DNA of 36,785 bases from a virus. The notes under the pieces were generated by a model that saw nothing but the letters and a program-made list of their open reading frames with translations, was not told the origin of the DNA and ran no database searches. The position numbers and the translations under genes are program-made. Below, one piece after another: positions 1 through 6,551 of the stretch. Where the stretch lies: the IMG/VR virus record IMGVR_UViG_3300046386_000084, positions 1 to 36,785 of that record. One strand, 5' to 3'. Position 1 is the stretch's first letter. Each line of letters starts with the position of its first letter.

Positions 1-147
1 CCCCTTGGAAAAAGTTATCCACACTAGTAGTGCATGTTATCCACAATTTTACTCTTATATAAGACTGATAACCTGTGGATAACTCTGGCATAAAACTTGC
101 TGACCTGTGGATAATGTATAACCTGTGGATATCCTGTGGATAACTTT
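1..147. other. DnaA-box cluster, putative replication origin
   Basis: Six matches to the DnaA box TTATNCACA lie within 130 bp. Two are on the plus strand (15-23 and 37-45). Four are on the minus strand (74-82, 106-114, 124-132 and 135-143). All are exact TTATCCACA except 124-132, which has one mismatch at its last base. The minus-strand boxes are mostly preceded by the same CC, so the copies look related by duplication. The cluster sits beside an AT-rich tandem repeat and outside any gene, which is the usual arrangement of a DnaA-dependent origin. Origin function is inferred. Confidence 0.75.
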
Positions 148-159
148 ATATATCGGTAC

Positions 160-289
160 ATGCTTATATGCTTATATATGAATATGCTTATATATGAATA
201 TGCTTATATATGAATATGCTTATATATGAATATGCTTATATATGAATATGCTTATATATGAATATGCTTATATATGAATATGCTTATAT
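160..289. repeat. AT-rich 16-bp tandem repeat (possible DNA unwinding element)
   Basis: Seven exact head-to-tail copies of ATGCTTATATATGAAT occupy 168-279, with partial copies at both ends (160-167 and 280-289). Each unit has only three G/C bases. No ORF of note crosses the array and no unique spacers are present, so it is not a CRISPR. Its position next to the DnaA boxes suggests a duplex-unwinding region or iterons for an initiator. Confidence 0.9.
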
Positions 290-374
290 TCGCCGCCGAT
301 CAAGTTTAGGCATTTTACTTTTGCAATTAGGCAAGCGGCTTTTCAAAACAAAATAGGAACGTAGGTTTTTGAAA

Positions 375-411
375 CAAAAATAACCCACCACGGATTTTTA
401 AACCGTAATGG
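375..411 (-). terminator. Rho-independent terminator of the leftward block
   Basis: Read on the minus strand, a 9-bp stem with two G-T wobbles (plus-strand arms 385-393 and 403-411) with a 9-nt loop is followed by a U-rich stretch. It lies just after the last leftward gene and would keep transcription out of the origin repeats. Confidence 0.6.
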
Positions 412-424
412 ATACATAGGATTT

Positions 425-847
425 TTAATTTACAAACTTATAAGCTTTATCATATTTACCAACACTCATGCCAATGTAATAAGCGCAATGGAAATAATCG
501 CTTTGACTATCTGATTTATCCCAATGATCTGCATACATAATCTCTTTAGCTTTTTGCATGTATTCCAAAGCTTTACCACTGAATGCATCTTCAAGGTAAT
601 AATGGTTGACATTTACTCTTTGCTCAAGTTTAGCCCAACCAATGGTCTGCTCTACATCCCTGTGAATACGTTTAGCTGCAATTGTCTCGCAGTAGTTATT
701 CACAAAGTCAATCTTACCTTCTGCAATAGTCAAGAACAAAGTACTATCACCTTTACCACTGAAAGTAGCTTTTACACCATACTCTTTATTGAGTGCTTTG
801 AGTGCAGCACGAGCTTTGGTGATTGTTTCTTTGCTAACGTAGGCCAA
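425..847 (-). CDS. LPD29-like phage protein, unknown function
   Basis: This 140-aa protein starts MAYVSKE and ends with an aromatic-rich stretch (DYFHCAYYIGMSVGKYDKAYKF). From memory this pattern resembles the LPD29 domain found in phage and plasmid proteins, whose biochemical role is not known. The start is TTG at 845-847, with a GGAG ribosome site six bases upstream; no ATG fits as well. A TGCTACAAT extended -10 lies upstream inside the 3' end of the HNH gene. It is the last gene of the leftward block before the terminator and origin. The family call is moderate and the gene call is strong. Confidence 0.75.
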   Translation of the reverse strand: MAYVSKETITKARAALKALNKEYGVKATFSGKGDSTLFLTIAEGKIDFVNNYCETIAAKRIHRDVEQTIGWAKLEQRVNVNHYYLEDAFSGKALEYMQKAKEIMYADHWDKSDSQSDYFHCAYYIGMSVGKYDKAYKFVN

Positions 848-874
848 TTTAATCTCCTGTTTGTTTAAGATAAT

Positions 875-1435
875 CTATTGTAGCACATGTTCTAAGAATT
901 TTTCGTCAAATTTATTTGATTTGCTAAGATTTTCTTTAGCGGAAATAACTTGTAAATTCCACGGCACATGTAAACCGCATACATTCTCACCTTGTAATGG
1001 AACTATATGATCTACATGATACTCTTGACCAGTGTAAAGTTTGAAAGCTTGTGCTATTTCATAAAATTCTTCAATCTGTTGAATCTGTTCTTTTGTCAAC
1101 CAATTAGGTGTGGCTTGAATTTTTGTTGCTCTTCTTTTTGCCTCTATAGCTGTTGCTTTTGATCTGTGTTTAATCTTCCAATTTTTATTAAGTTTTGAAA
1201 GTCTATCCTTGTTATTTATATAATAATCCTCACAAGATTTTTTATATTTATCTGGATTATTTGTTCGCCAATCTTGAGTTTTCTTTGTTGACTTATCTTT
1301 GTTTTTAATTTGGTATAGTTTACCAACAATTGATGTGCAGCTTTTACAATAATAGGCTAGTTTATCAGGTGATTTTGCACACTTATGATAATTACATATT
1401 TCTTTTTCAATATTGCATCTAGTACAATTTTTCAT
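875..1435 (-). CDS. HNH homing endonuclease (copy 1)
   Basis: This 186-aa protein has an N-terminal four-cysteine module (CTRC and CKSC), a Lys/Asn-rich middle and a C-terminal HNH core. The core reads HVDHIVPLQGENVCGLHVPW followed directly by NLQVI, supplying the HNH His, Asp and Asn residues. It should nick or cleave DNA at a target site and spread its own gene. I chose the ATG at 1433-1435, which follows GGGAA, over an in-frame ATG 45 bp upstream. A second, clearly related gene lies at 15986-16507: 57 of 80 C-terminal residues match by eye. Its final codons overlap the -10 of the next gene, suggesting a finely placed insertion. Confidence 0.9.
   Translation of the reverse strand: MKNCTRCNIEKEICNYHKCAKSPDKLAYYCKSCTSIVGKLYQIKNKDKSTKKTQDWRTNNPDKYKKSCEDYYINNKDRLSKLNKNWKIKHRSKATAIEAKRRATKIQATPNWLTKEQIQQIEEFYEIAQAFKLYTGQEYHVDHIVPLQGENVCGLHVPWNLQVISAKENLSKSNKFDEKFLEHVLQ
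877..885 (-). promoter_or_regulatory. Extended -10 promoter for 425-847
   Basis: Minus-strand TGCTACAAT, followed by an AAACAGGAG leader. The motif lies in the last codons of the HNH gene. Confidence 0.55.
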
Positions 1436-1476
1436 ATTAATTCCCATAAAATTCCACAATAATAAAAGTAGAAACC

Positions 1477-1520
1477 TCATGTGGGGTGAGGTTATTCGAA
1501 TAAGTTAATTACTCTTATTC
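1477..1520. repeat. Palindrome and hairpin cluster in the HNH leader
   Basis: Three symmetric elements are adjacent: AACCTCA/TGAGGTT arms around a CATGTGG-type loop (1476-1495 region), the 12-bp perfect palindrome TTATTCGAATAA, and GAATAAG/CTTATTC arms around a 9-nt loop. They lie between the promoter at 1535-1563 and the HNH coding region and could act as an operator or structured leader. Confidence 0.5.
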
Positions 1521-1534
1521 TATCTACAGTTATT

Positions 1535-1563
1535 ATTTTATCAGATATTTATGAGAATATCAA
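1535..1563 (-). promoter_or_regulatory. Sigma70-like promoter for HNH copy 1
   Basis: On the minus strand TTGATA (1558-1563) and TAAAAT (1535-1540) are separated by exactly 17 bp, reading toward the HNH gene. The 100-base leader that follows contains palindromes and hairpins. Confidence 0.55.
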
Positions 1564-1605
1564 GTATTATATTGGTCAGTTTACCTTACTAATTATACCA
1601 TGCTT

Positions 1606-1791
1606 TTAAGCTTGTGAACGCTCTTTGATAAATTCTCTTGCACCTTCCCATGTAGTAAACACAAGGATTACTTCTGCATCCATTACATGCACTGACATGC
1701 TCATGTTGTGTACAATAGCTTTGTAACCATAGCTTTTAAAGTACGTACAGATAGCTTCAAGCTTCACATAATCGTTAAAGTTGTCCATCAT
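1606..1791 (-). CDS. Small hypothetical protein
   Basis: This 61-aa protein is not recognised. It begins with two methionines and has a mixed composition (FNDYVKLEAICTYFKSYGYK) suggesting a small alpha/beta fold. Its start overlaps the stop codon of the upstream gene 1788-1958, so the two are probably translationally coupled. About 170 bp separate its end from the HNH gene. No promoter of its own is evident. Confidence 0.7.
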   Translation of the reverse strand: MMDNFNDYVKLEAICTYFKSYGYKAIVHNMSMSVHVMDAEVILVFTTWEGAREFIKERSQA

Positions 1792-1958
1792 AGTTCACCA
1801 CCTTGCATATAAGCCAATGTAAAATCTTCAATTTCAGCTTCTGTTAACCATTTACCAGCGAAGATGTGTTCAGAAGACAACGAGTGAATACCGTATGTAT
1901 TCCTCAGAGAAGCAGCAGCAAAGAAAAACTCTTTGTGCATCTTACGATATAAATTCAC
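1788..1958 (-). CDS. Small hypothetical protein (GTG start)
   Basis: This 56-aa ORF starts MNLYRKMHKEFFF and ends YMQGGEL. I prefer the GTG at 1956-1958 because it overlaps the upstream stop as GTGA and has GGAG eight bases before it. The later ATG at 1940 has no ribosome site. It overlaps the next gene by four bases. There is no recognisable motif, and the function is unknown. Confidence 0.65.
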   Translation of the reverse strand: MNLYRKMHKEFFFAAASLRNTYGIHSLSSEHIFAGKWLTEAEIEDFTLAYMQGGEL

Positions 1959-2206
1959 AATACAATCTCCATTTGTTGAGCTTCAGATACATCACCTTCT
2001 TCAACCAAGAAAGTAATACCGGATTCTCGCAGTTCTTCACCGATGTACGTAGGTGAATCACTTACGATACTGTGCTGAACTTTACCACCGTATTTTACAC
2101 GAGTTTCCTGCACGATGCCAGTAACCCAAGCTTGATCAAGGTACTTTGCAATAATCCATTGACCTTGACGATCAAAGTTAGAGCCTTCATTGTAGTTGCA
2201 TTTCAT
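1955..2206 (-). CDS. Hypothetical protein
   Basis: This 83-aa protein is acidic at its C terminus and beta-rich in the middle (GQWIIAKYLDQAWVTGIVQETRVK), which resembles a small barrel. No family is recognised. A promoter-like TGTTACAAT (around 2234-2242 on the minus strand) lies 30 bp upstream, inside the preceding gene. A CTTCAACAAC leader follows it, as in other leftward units. The GTGA overlap couples it to 1788-1958. Confidence 0.75.
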   Translation of the reverse strand: MKCNYNEGSNFDRQGQWIIAKYLDQAWVTGIVQETRVKYGGKVQHSIVSDSPTYIGEELRESGITFLVEEGDVSEAQQMEIVL

Positions 2207-2520
2207 GCTGTTCTTTCAGTTGTTGAAGCTTGGATTGTAACATACTTTTCGTAGGAATTCTCCCACTCTTGCATGAATTTATTATCGTGGCAATCCACTA
2301 CGGTTTCATCATCTGCAAGACCGAATGCTGAAACCCTAACCCAAGTGACAGCATCATCTACACTACGAATGTTAAGTTCAGCTTCCTCTACAGATTCGAT
2401 AGCATCTACAATTTCATCAAAGTTAGCACTGCGTTTGATCTGCCATTCTTCACCATCCCATACACTGATAGTACAATCTTTAGCAAGTGCATAAATAACC
2501 AAATGACGATAAGCTTTCAT
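2203..2520 (-). CDS. Hypothetical protein
   Basis: This 105-aa protein starts MKAYRHLVIYALAKD. I chose the ATG at 2518-2520 because AGGAG lies eight bases upstream. A longer in-frame reading would begin inside the promoter and leader. It is acidic, with no recognised domain. It has its own extended -10 promoter (TGATATACT) and overlaps 1955-2206 by four bases. Confidence 0.75.
   Translation of the reverse strand: MKAYRHLVIYALAKDCTISVWDGEEWQIKRSANFDEIVDAIESVEEAELNIRSVDDAVTWVRVSAFGLADDETVVDCHDNKFMQEWENSYEKYVTIQASTTERTA
2234..2242 (-). promoter_or_regulatory. Extended -10 promoter for 1955-2206
   Basis: Minus-strand TGTTACAAT followed by the leader GCTTCAACAAC. It lies inside the 3' end of 2203-2520. 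Confidence 0.5.
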
Positions 2521-2546
2521 TAAATTCTCCTGTTGTTGAAGACTAG

Positions 2547-2555
2547 AGTATATCA
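2547..2555 (-). promoter_or_regulatory. Extended -10 promoter for 2203-2520
   Basis: Minus-strand TGATATACT, then CTAGTCTTCAACAACAGGAG, directly before the start codon region. Confidence 0.6.
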
Positions 2556-2599
2556 CAGCTTTTTAACCTGCAAACATACCCTAGTAAAACATAAGGTCT

Positions 2600-2788
2600 T
2601 TAGTCGCTCAACCCTGCCTTATCCTCTTGCAAGTCTGCAGTACCGTCCCAATCCTTTGCGCTCTCAATACCCGCTAGAATCGCTGTTTTGATGCCTAGCA
2701 ATACAAATGCACGAGTCTCTTCTGATGTCATTTCAATGGTGAATACTGCACTACCATCTGAATTTTCTTTAGCTAATATAAGTTCCAT
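2600..2788 (-). CDS. Small hypothetical protein
   Basis: This 62-aa protein is preceded by AAAGGAT. The pattern of an acidic strand followed by SEETRAFVLLGIKTAILAGI suggests one beta hairpin and one helix, seen in many small phage proteins, but no function is known. It starts three bases after the stop of 2792-3007 and is the last gene of the 2600-3853 run. Confidence 0.7.
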   Translation of the reverse strand: MELILAKENSDGSAVFTIEMTSEETRAFVLLGIKTAILAGIESAKDWDGTADLQEDKAGLSD

Positions 2789-2791
2789 GAT

Positions 2792-3007
2792 TTATCCTTT
2801 AGTTAAATTACTCAAGCAATGATTTATATTTCGCCAAGCATCCCAAAGCTCTTGCTGATGCTCTTGATCTGAGATACAAATACCTGAGATACTAGGTTGA
2901 TAGGTATCAATTTGAGTTTTGATAATCTTCATGCATTCTTCTAGCTCTTCCTTTTGCATATCATAGAAGAACTTATTATTGAATGCACTACGGGTGATGT
3001 AATTCAT
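2792..3007 (-). CDS. Small hypothetical protein
   Basis: This 71-aa protein is not recognised. It is predicted mainly helical (EELEECMKIIKTQID, LWDAWRNINHCLSNL). The ATG overlaps the stop of the upstream gene (ATGA), so translation is probably coupled. It belongs to a compact leftward run of small genes. Confidence 0.7.
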   Translation of the reverse strand: MNYITRSAFNNKFFYDMQKEELEECMKIIKTQIDTYQPSISGICISDQEHQQELWDAWRNINHCLSNLTKG

Positions 3008-3213
3008 AGTTGAATCGCAATATTATACCAGTAATCTGTACCTTGCTTGGTGAATTCCCAAACAACTACTTCCCAAAGATCACCACTAGGTTGAAAGCCT
3101 TCAATCTCTCGCATTGGTCCATGCATGTACTGTGCTGCAGCTTCATCAATTAGTGCAACTTCTTCGATCAATTCCAGATAATCCAATTCATCTTGTGCAG
3201 TAGGTGTTTTCAT
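3004..3213 (-). CDS. Small hypothetical protein
   Basis: This 69-aa acidic protein has a helical N terminus (AQDELDYLELIEEVALIDEAAAQYM) and an aromatic strand near the end (WEVVVWEFTKQGTDYWYNI). No family is recognised. CAGGAG lies upstream, inside the tail of 3214-3342, whose TAA directly abuts this ATG. Confidence 0.7.
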   Translation of the reverse strand: MKTPTAQDELDYLELIEEVALIDEAAAQYMHGPMREIEGFQPSGDLWEVVVWEFTKQGTDYWYNIAIQL

Positions 3214-3342
3214 TTAATTCTCCTGATGTTGATTCTTTGCTTCACGTTTACGATCTTTATGCTTTTGTACAGCTTTACGCATAACAATAGCAACAAGATG
3301 ATTCCTTTGTTTCAGCTTTAGTTTCTTTAGCTTTTTACTCAT
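3214..3342 (-). CDS. Very basic 42-aa peptide
   Basis: This 42-aa ORF begins MSKKLKKLKLKQRNH and is about one-third Lys/Arg, so it could bind nucleic acid. It ends immediately before the ATG of 3004-3213 and supplies that gene's ribosome site. It fills what would otherwise be an unexplained gap in a dense operon. It is short, so the call is tentative. Confidence 0.5.
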   Translation of the reverse strand: MSKKLKKLKLKQRNHLVAIVMRKAVQKHKDRKREAKNQHQEN

Positions 3343-3348
3343 GATAGA

Positions 3349-3510
3349 TCAGTGTAAAGTATGCACATGAACTTCATATACATATGGTTTTTTGAGTTGA
3401 CGTAGATTTTTTAAAATCTTTACAACTTGTGTTTGACTATAGTACTGATATTCTTGTGGTAAATCTGCAACAAGAACACGCACTATATATTCTGTGATGA
3501 ATTGCTTCAT
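3349..3510 (-). CDS. Small hypothetical protein
   Basis: This 53-aa ORF begins MKQFITEYIVRVLVADLPQE and ends HVHTLH. It lies between 3515-3853 and 3214-3342 with gaps of only a few bases, consistent with the operon packing. AAAAGGTAAAAGC precedes the ATG as a weak ribosome site. No family is recognised. Confidence 0.55.
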   Translation of the reverse strand: MKQFITEYIVRVLVADLPQEYQYYSQTQVVKILKNLRQLKKPYVYEVHVHTLH

Positions 3511-3514
3511 GCTT

Positions 3515-3853
3515 TTACCTTTTTTTGATTGTATCCTTGAGATATTCTACCAGAAACAAACACATGTTTGCTCGTGGTTCCCAACCTTCTGGTGAAGTAA
3601 TTTTGCAATAATTATCAAAATCATTTTGCATTTCAATCTGCAATTTTTCAATCAATGAATATCCTGCAAATCCCAAGTCACCCAATGCATTACAAATACC
3701 GTTTGTGATATTAACATACTCTGCGTCTTTATTGCCCTCAAATTTTCCAAATCTATACTGTGAACTAAAGTACATTTCAGCAACTTGAGTAAGACCTTTG
3801 ATAAGTTCTTTGCGATCTTTCAGTGTCAGTTCTTTATTACGTACAAATTGCAT
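3515..3853 (-). CDS. Hypothetical protein
   Basis: This 112-aa protein begins MQFVRNKELTLKDRKELI. The ATG at 3851-3853 lies two bases after the upstream stop and has GCAGGG before it. Longer in-frame starts would run deep into the neighbour. It is helical with several aromatic residues; no motif is recognised. Confidence 0.7.
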   Translation of the reverse strand: MQFVRNKELTLKDRKELIKGLTQVAEMYFSSQYRFGKFEGNKDAEYVNITNGICNALGDLGFAGYSLIEKLQIEMQNDFDNYCKITSPEGWEPRANMCLFLVEYLKDTIKKR

Positions 3854-3855
3854 GA

Positions 3856-4176
3856 TTACACACCCTGCTCTTCTGCCATTGTAGCAGCAAATTTCAACCA
3901 TGCATAACGAGATTGTTGATTTTTCTCTACAAATTTACGATTATCTTTGAAAGCATTCAATGAATTAATGGGGCAACCCATGTTTTCCAAACCTTCTTTG
4001 ATCAGGCATAATTTTTCTATGTAATTTTCATAACCTTGCAGTTTAATGCAAGCTTCAGTTACTGCACAGCAAGAGAATTTGTCTTTGCTACCACCAAGTA
4101 CCCAATAATCATCAGGTGTGCTTGCCAAGCAGTTATCAGCAGCGTAGTGCAAGATTTCAGCGATTGTATATTTCAT
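3856..4176 (-). CDS. Hypothetical protein
   Basis: This 106-aa protein has several cysteines, including an adjacent pair (DKFSCCAVTEACIKL). It reads as a small helical domain. It overlaps the upstream coiled-coil gene as ATGA and is followed two bases later by 3515-3853. The function is not recognised. Confidence 0.75.
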   Translation of the reverse strand: MKYTIAEILHYAADNCLASTPDDYWVLGGSKDKFSCCAVTEACIKLQGYENYIEKLCLIKEGLENMGCPINSLNAFKDNRKFVEKNQQSRYAWLKFAATMAEEQGV

Positions 4177-4505
4177 TGTGTTACTTTCTTTGCAATATAA
4201 AGAGCAATACGAGTTGATACAGGCAGCAATTTTCTATAATATTCAGTTTCATGATTATCTTTTTCTTGTACACCCAATGCTGTCAACAACACGTTAGCAT
4301 GTTCGATTTGATCTTTAGCTTCATCACGAGATTCTGATGCATATTTTAGACTACTTTCTGTATCAGAAAGTTTCTTTTGCAGTTCAGCAATTTGCTTAAT
4401 CTGAGATTTATTACTGATGTACAAATTCGTAACTTGTACTTCATCTAACGCAAGTGTTACTGTTTCAGGTTCATCACCTTGAATTAAAATGTTAATTGTT
4501 TGCAT
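4173..4505 (-). CDS. Coiled-coil hypothetical protein
   Basis: In this 110-aa protein a beta-like N terminus (INILIQGDEPETVTLALDEVQV) is followed by a long heptad-rich helix (about residues 30-75), probably a dimerising coiled coil. No family is recognised. It starts about ten bases after the DUF2693-like gene and shares its transcript. Confidence 0.75.
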   Translation of the reverse strand: MQTINILIQGDEPETVTLALDEVQVTNLYISNKSQIKQIAELQKKLSDTESSLKYASESRDEAKDQIEHANVLLTALGVQEKDNHETEYYRKLLPVSTRIALYIAKKVTQ

Positions 4506-4515
4506 ACTTTACTCC

Positions 4516-4779
4516 TTAGACAGCTACAGCTTCGATACCTTGCATACGCAAACCAACAATTGTATTGCGGTTAACGCTGCGGTAGCCTTTGTTTTGCACA
4601 TCATAAATGCTGATGTATTCGTTGGTGTTAACGTTAAGTTTGCCACCTTTGAGATGCTTCTTGACACCAAGACGGCCATTGAGAATTCGTGTGCTACCAT
4701 CTTGTTTGATGAAAGTAACAGTAACCATCTTACCATTGGATTGGTCGATCATGTTGGCGAAAACTTTAGAGCTTGACAT
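4516..4779 (-). CDS. SH3-fold phage protein (DUF2693/WYL_2-like)
   Basis: This 87-aa protein has the pattern VTVTFIKQDGSTRILNGRLG, then VKKHLKGG, then ISIYDVQNKGYRSVN. This is typical of small phage SH3-like barrel proteins grouped as DUF2693/WYL_2, whose role is unknown. It has AAAGGAA before the ATG and its own extended -10 promoter. The family is recalled from pattern memory. Confidence 0.8.
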   Translation of the reverse strand: MSSSKVFANMIDQSNGKMVTVTFIKQDGSTRILNGRLGVKKHLKGGKLNVNTNEYISIYDVQNKGYRSVNRNTIVGLRMQGIEAVAV

Positions 4780-4810
4780 TGTGATTTCCTTTACGTTTGT
4801 TGAAGATTAG

Positions 4811-4819
4811 ATTATAACA
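4811..4819 (-). promoter_or_regulatory. Extended -10 promoter for 4516-4779
   Basis: Minus-strand TGTTATAAT, a perfect -10 hexamer with TGn, followed by a CTTCAACAAAC leader. Confidence 0.65.
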
Positions 4820-4830
4820 GAGATTTTTGA

Positions 4831-5274
4831 TTATTCACCGAACTTTTCAACTTTTTTAAACACTGCAACAACTCGCTTACCTGCAGGATTATCAAAAGTA
4901 TCAATGACCTTACCGTTGACTACAGCAAGTGCATGACCTGTGACGTTTACGATGTATTCACCAAAGGCAAGCTTAGGTAGCAACTTACCCAGTGTAATAC
5001 CCTCTTTAGCTTCACGCTTGGTAAAACGAGCTACATAAAGAGCTTGACATGTAGTACCATGTACAGATTCAACTACAAAACCAGCTTCAGCATAAGCTTT
5101 GTGCATTGTACCAAACTTTGCACCGCAGTGCTTCTTACGACCGTGTTTACTCAAAAGATTATGAGCATCAAAATAGTCAATGCCACCTGCATTTGCCAAT
5201 GCACGAACTGTGCAGTCGTTTTTCTCTAGACCACCTGCAGTTGCACCACGAGTAAAAGATTGGATTGTCTTCAT
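4831..5274 (-). CDS. Papain-like cysteine hydrolase domain protein
   Basis: This 147-aa protein carries a plausible papain-fold triad. NDC21 opens a helix (CTVRALANAG), GHALAVVNG supplies His114, and VIDTFDNPAG supplies Asp125 or Asn129. Phage and plasmid proteins with this layout are annotated as papain-like or C39-like, with unknown substrates. Neither a signal peptide nor a membrane segment is seen, so it should act in the cytoplasm, perhaps on a host protein. It has its own promoter (TGCTATAAT) and an ACTGGAG ribosome site. The fold is an inference from motif order only. Confidence 0.65.
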   Translation of the reverse strand: MKTIQSFTRGATAGGLEKNDCTVRALANAGGIDYFDAHNLLSKHGRKKHCGAKFGTMHKAYAEAGFVVESVHGTTCQALYVARFTKREAKEGITLGKLLPKLAFGEYIVNVTGHALAVVNGKVIDTFDNPAGKRVVAVFKKVEKFGE

Positions 5275-5305
5275 ATAAAACTCCAGTTGTGTTGTCGATG
5301 AATGA

Positions 5306-5314
5306 ATTATAGCA
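5306..5314 (-). promoter_or_regulatory. Extended -10 promoter for 4831-5274
   Basis: Minus-strand TGCTATAAT, preceded by AAAAATTCTC and followed by a leader with ACAACTGGAG. Confidence 0.65.
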
Positions 5315-5355
5315 GAGAATTTTTGATCAAACGAGAAGTTGACTAAAACAAAGGG

Positions 5356-5610
5356 TTATTCTTTGAAGTACAACTTGTGATTCTTGATCTGCCAGATTTG
5401 ATGCACAGGTTTACCATATTCATCTTCATCAATGCAAACATAAGCTACAGTCTTCATTACTCGTGCAAAACGTACACCATCTAGTACATCAACTTCGTGC
5501 ATGAAACCATGTTCAATAGCCCAAACGTTTGTGGTCTTACGATAAGTGAAATACTTACCATAGTCTTTCTCTTGGAACTCACCAGTATTAAAACCTTCAA
5601 ATGTCATCAT
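5356..5610 (-). CDS. Hypothetical protein
   Basis: This 84-aa protein is aromatic-rich (GKYFTYRKTTNVWAIEHGF) and probably a small beta-sheet fold. Two ATGs are in tandem, and the first fits AGGAG with six-base spacing. Its promoter TGCTACAAT overlaps the 3' end of the upstream gene 5632-5940. No family is recognised. Confidence 0.75.
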   Translation of the reverse strand: MMTFEGFNTGEFQEKDYGKYFTYRKTTNVWAIEHGFMHEVDVLDGVRFARVMKTVAYVCIDEDEYGKPVHQIWQIKNHKLYFKE

Positions 5611-5631
5611 GGGATACTCCTGTTATTGAAG

Positions 5632-5940
5632 TTAGATTGTAGCAGATTTCAATGCGTTCAAAGCGTAATCTACAGCTTTATTTCGATTGTAACCCTCGTA
5701 GTTACGAATAGGACTACGATTGTTTGTATGTTTGTAGGTATGTTCAGGATAGCAACCGGTCTTATCTTTATAAGCTTCAAAGAACAAAGAAGCATCACAA
5801 TCTTCTTCAAGATATGCTGTAGCACCACGCATGTAACTGTAGTTGCTAATCTGTGTGACGATACCAAGTTCCATCAACTCAGTGATCTTAACTGCAAGCC
5901 AACCATGACCGGGATCAGCGTAGAATTTGTATGTCTTCAT
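5632..5940 (-). CDS. Hypothetical protein
   Basis: This 102-aa protein starts MKTYKFYADPGHGWLAVKI. The strand-turn-helix start and conserved-looking PGHGWL motif recall small phage proteins annotated only as hypothetical. It overlaps the upstream 54-aa gene by four bases (ATGA). Its last codons contain the promoter of the next gene. Confidence 0.75.
   Translation of the reverse strand: MKTYKFYADPGHGWLAVKITELMELGIVTQISNYSYMRGATAYLEEDCDASLFFEAYKDKTGCYPEHTYKHTNNRSPIRNYEGYNRNKAVDYALNALKSATI
5636..5644 (-). promoter_or_regulatory. Extended -10 promoter for 5356-5610
   Basis: Minus-strand TGCTACAAT followed by CTTCAATAACAGGAG. It overlaps the end of the upstream gene. Confidence 0.6.
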
Positions 5941-6101
5941 TGTTCAACACCTTTGAAAAATTCATCAAGTTCAATCTTAAGTTCTTCAATAGATTCCCGA
6001 GCATAACTTCTGGACCAAATCGAACGGTTATCATAGTAATCACTATTTAATTGTTCACGTAGATCAAGATACTCTTCAAGTACATCGGTGAATTTTCGCA
6101 T
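5937..6101 (-). CDS. Small hypothetical protein
   Basis: This 54-aa ORF starts MRKFTDVLEEYLDLREQL and ends FFKGVEQ. It is highly charged and probably two helices. AAAGGAT lies upstream of the ATG, and an extended -10 (TGCTATAAT) lies about 40 bases upstream. The TGA overlaps the ATG of 5632-5940. No family is recognised. Confidence 0.65.
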   Translation of the reverse strand: MRKFTDVLEEYLDLREQLNSDYYDNRSIWSRSYARESIEELKIELDEFFKGVEQ

Positions 6102-6137
6102 GTTTGAAATCCTTTGAGTAGTTAACGTCTGGAGTGA

Positions 6138-6146
6138 ATTATAGCA
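6138..6146 (-). promoter_or_regulatory. Extended -10 promoter for 5937-6101
   Basis: Minus-strand TGCTATAAT, preceded by CAAAAGTT. The leader is about 35 bases and ends in AAAGGA. Confidence 0.6.
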
Positions 6147-6155
6147 AACTTTTGC

Positions 6156-6515
6156 TCATCGTGCGAAAATATTTGATCTTTTTTCAGAACAGCACATAAA
6201 TACTTCTTTGGCATTAGTTACTGGAGTTTTATTGAACGAAGTAACGAATGTATTGTACAAATAAGGATTGTACGTGATCTTCTCTCCTACTACATGCAGT
6301 GCATCTAAAGATTGCAACTGACCAATGACATAAGCATGAACGTTCTTGCGCTTTTCTTTGAGAACTCGTTGGCGACCAGCTTCTGATACTTTAAACATAG
6401 CATCAGTAAGTGTAACATTGTCAGAATGATTAATCACACGACCTTTGTTCGCACCTTCCAAAGCTTTGACACTGAAGGTTTTCTTGTGCAAGTTAAAGTA
6501 GACAGCGACTTTCAT
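6156..6515 (-). CDS. Hypothetical protein
   Basis: This 119-aa protein starts MKVAVYFNLHKKTFSVKALEG. The N terminus matches a beta-hairpin pattern common to small phage proteins of unknown role. It is basic overall. AAGGAG and a CTTCAACACA leader lie upstream, with TTGTATAAT as -10. A terminator for the upstream hydrolase sits directly before this promoter, so it is an independent unit. Confidence 0.75.
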   Translation of the reverse strand: MKVAVYFNLHKKTFSVKALEGANKGRVINHSDNVTLTDAMFKVSEAGRQRVLKEKRKNVHAYVIGQLQSLDALHVVGEKITYNPYLYNTFVTSFNKTPVTNAKEVFMCCSEKRSNIFAR

Positions 6516-6541
6516 GTGGAACTCCTTGTGTTGAAGCCTAG

Positions 6542-6550
6542 ATTATACAA
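6542..6550 (-). promoter_or_regulatory. Extended -10 promoter for 6156-6515
   Basis: Minus-strand TGTTGTATAAT region with a perfect TATAAT, followed by GGCTTCAACACAAGGAG. It lies immediately downstream of a terminator. Confidence 0.6.
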
Positions 6551-6551
6551 C

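Noticed and set aside
160-289. Tandem repeats as a CRISPR array
   Set aside because: The 16-bp units are contiguous with no unique spacers and no cas genes nearby; they are simple tandem repeats.
5497-6006. 169-aa plus-strand ORF
   Set aside because: It is antisense to three well-packed minus-strand genes with promoters and ribosome sites, and has no ribosome site of its own.
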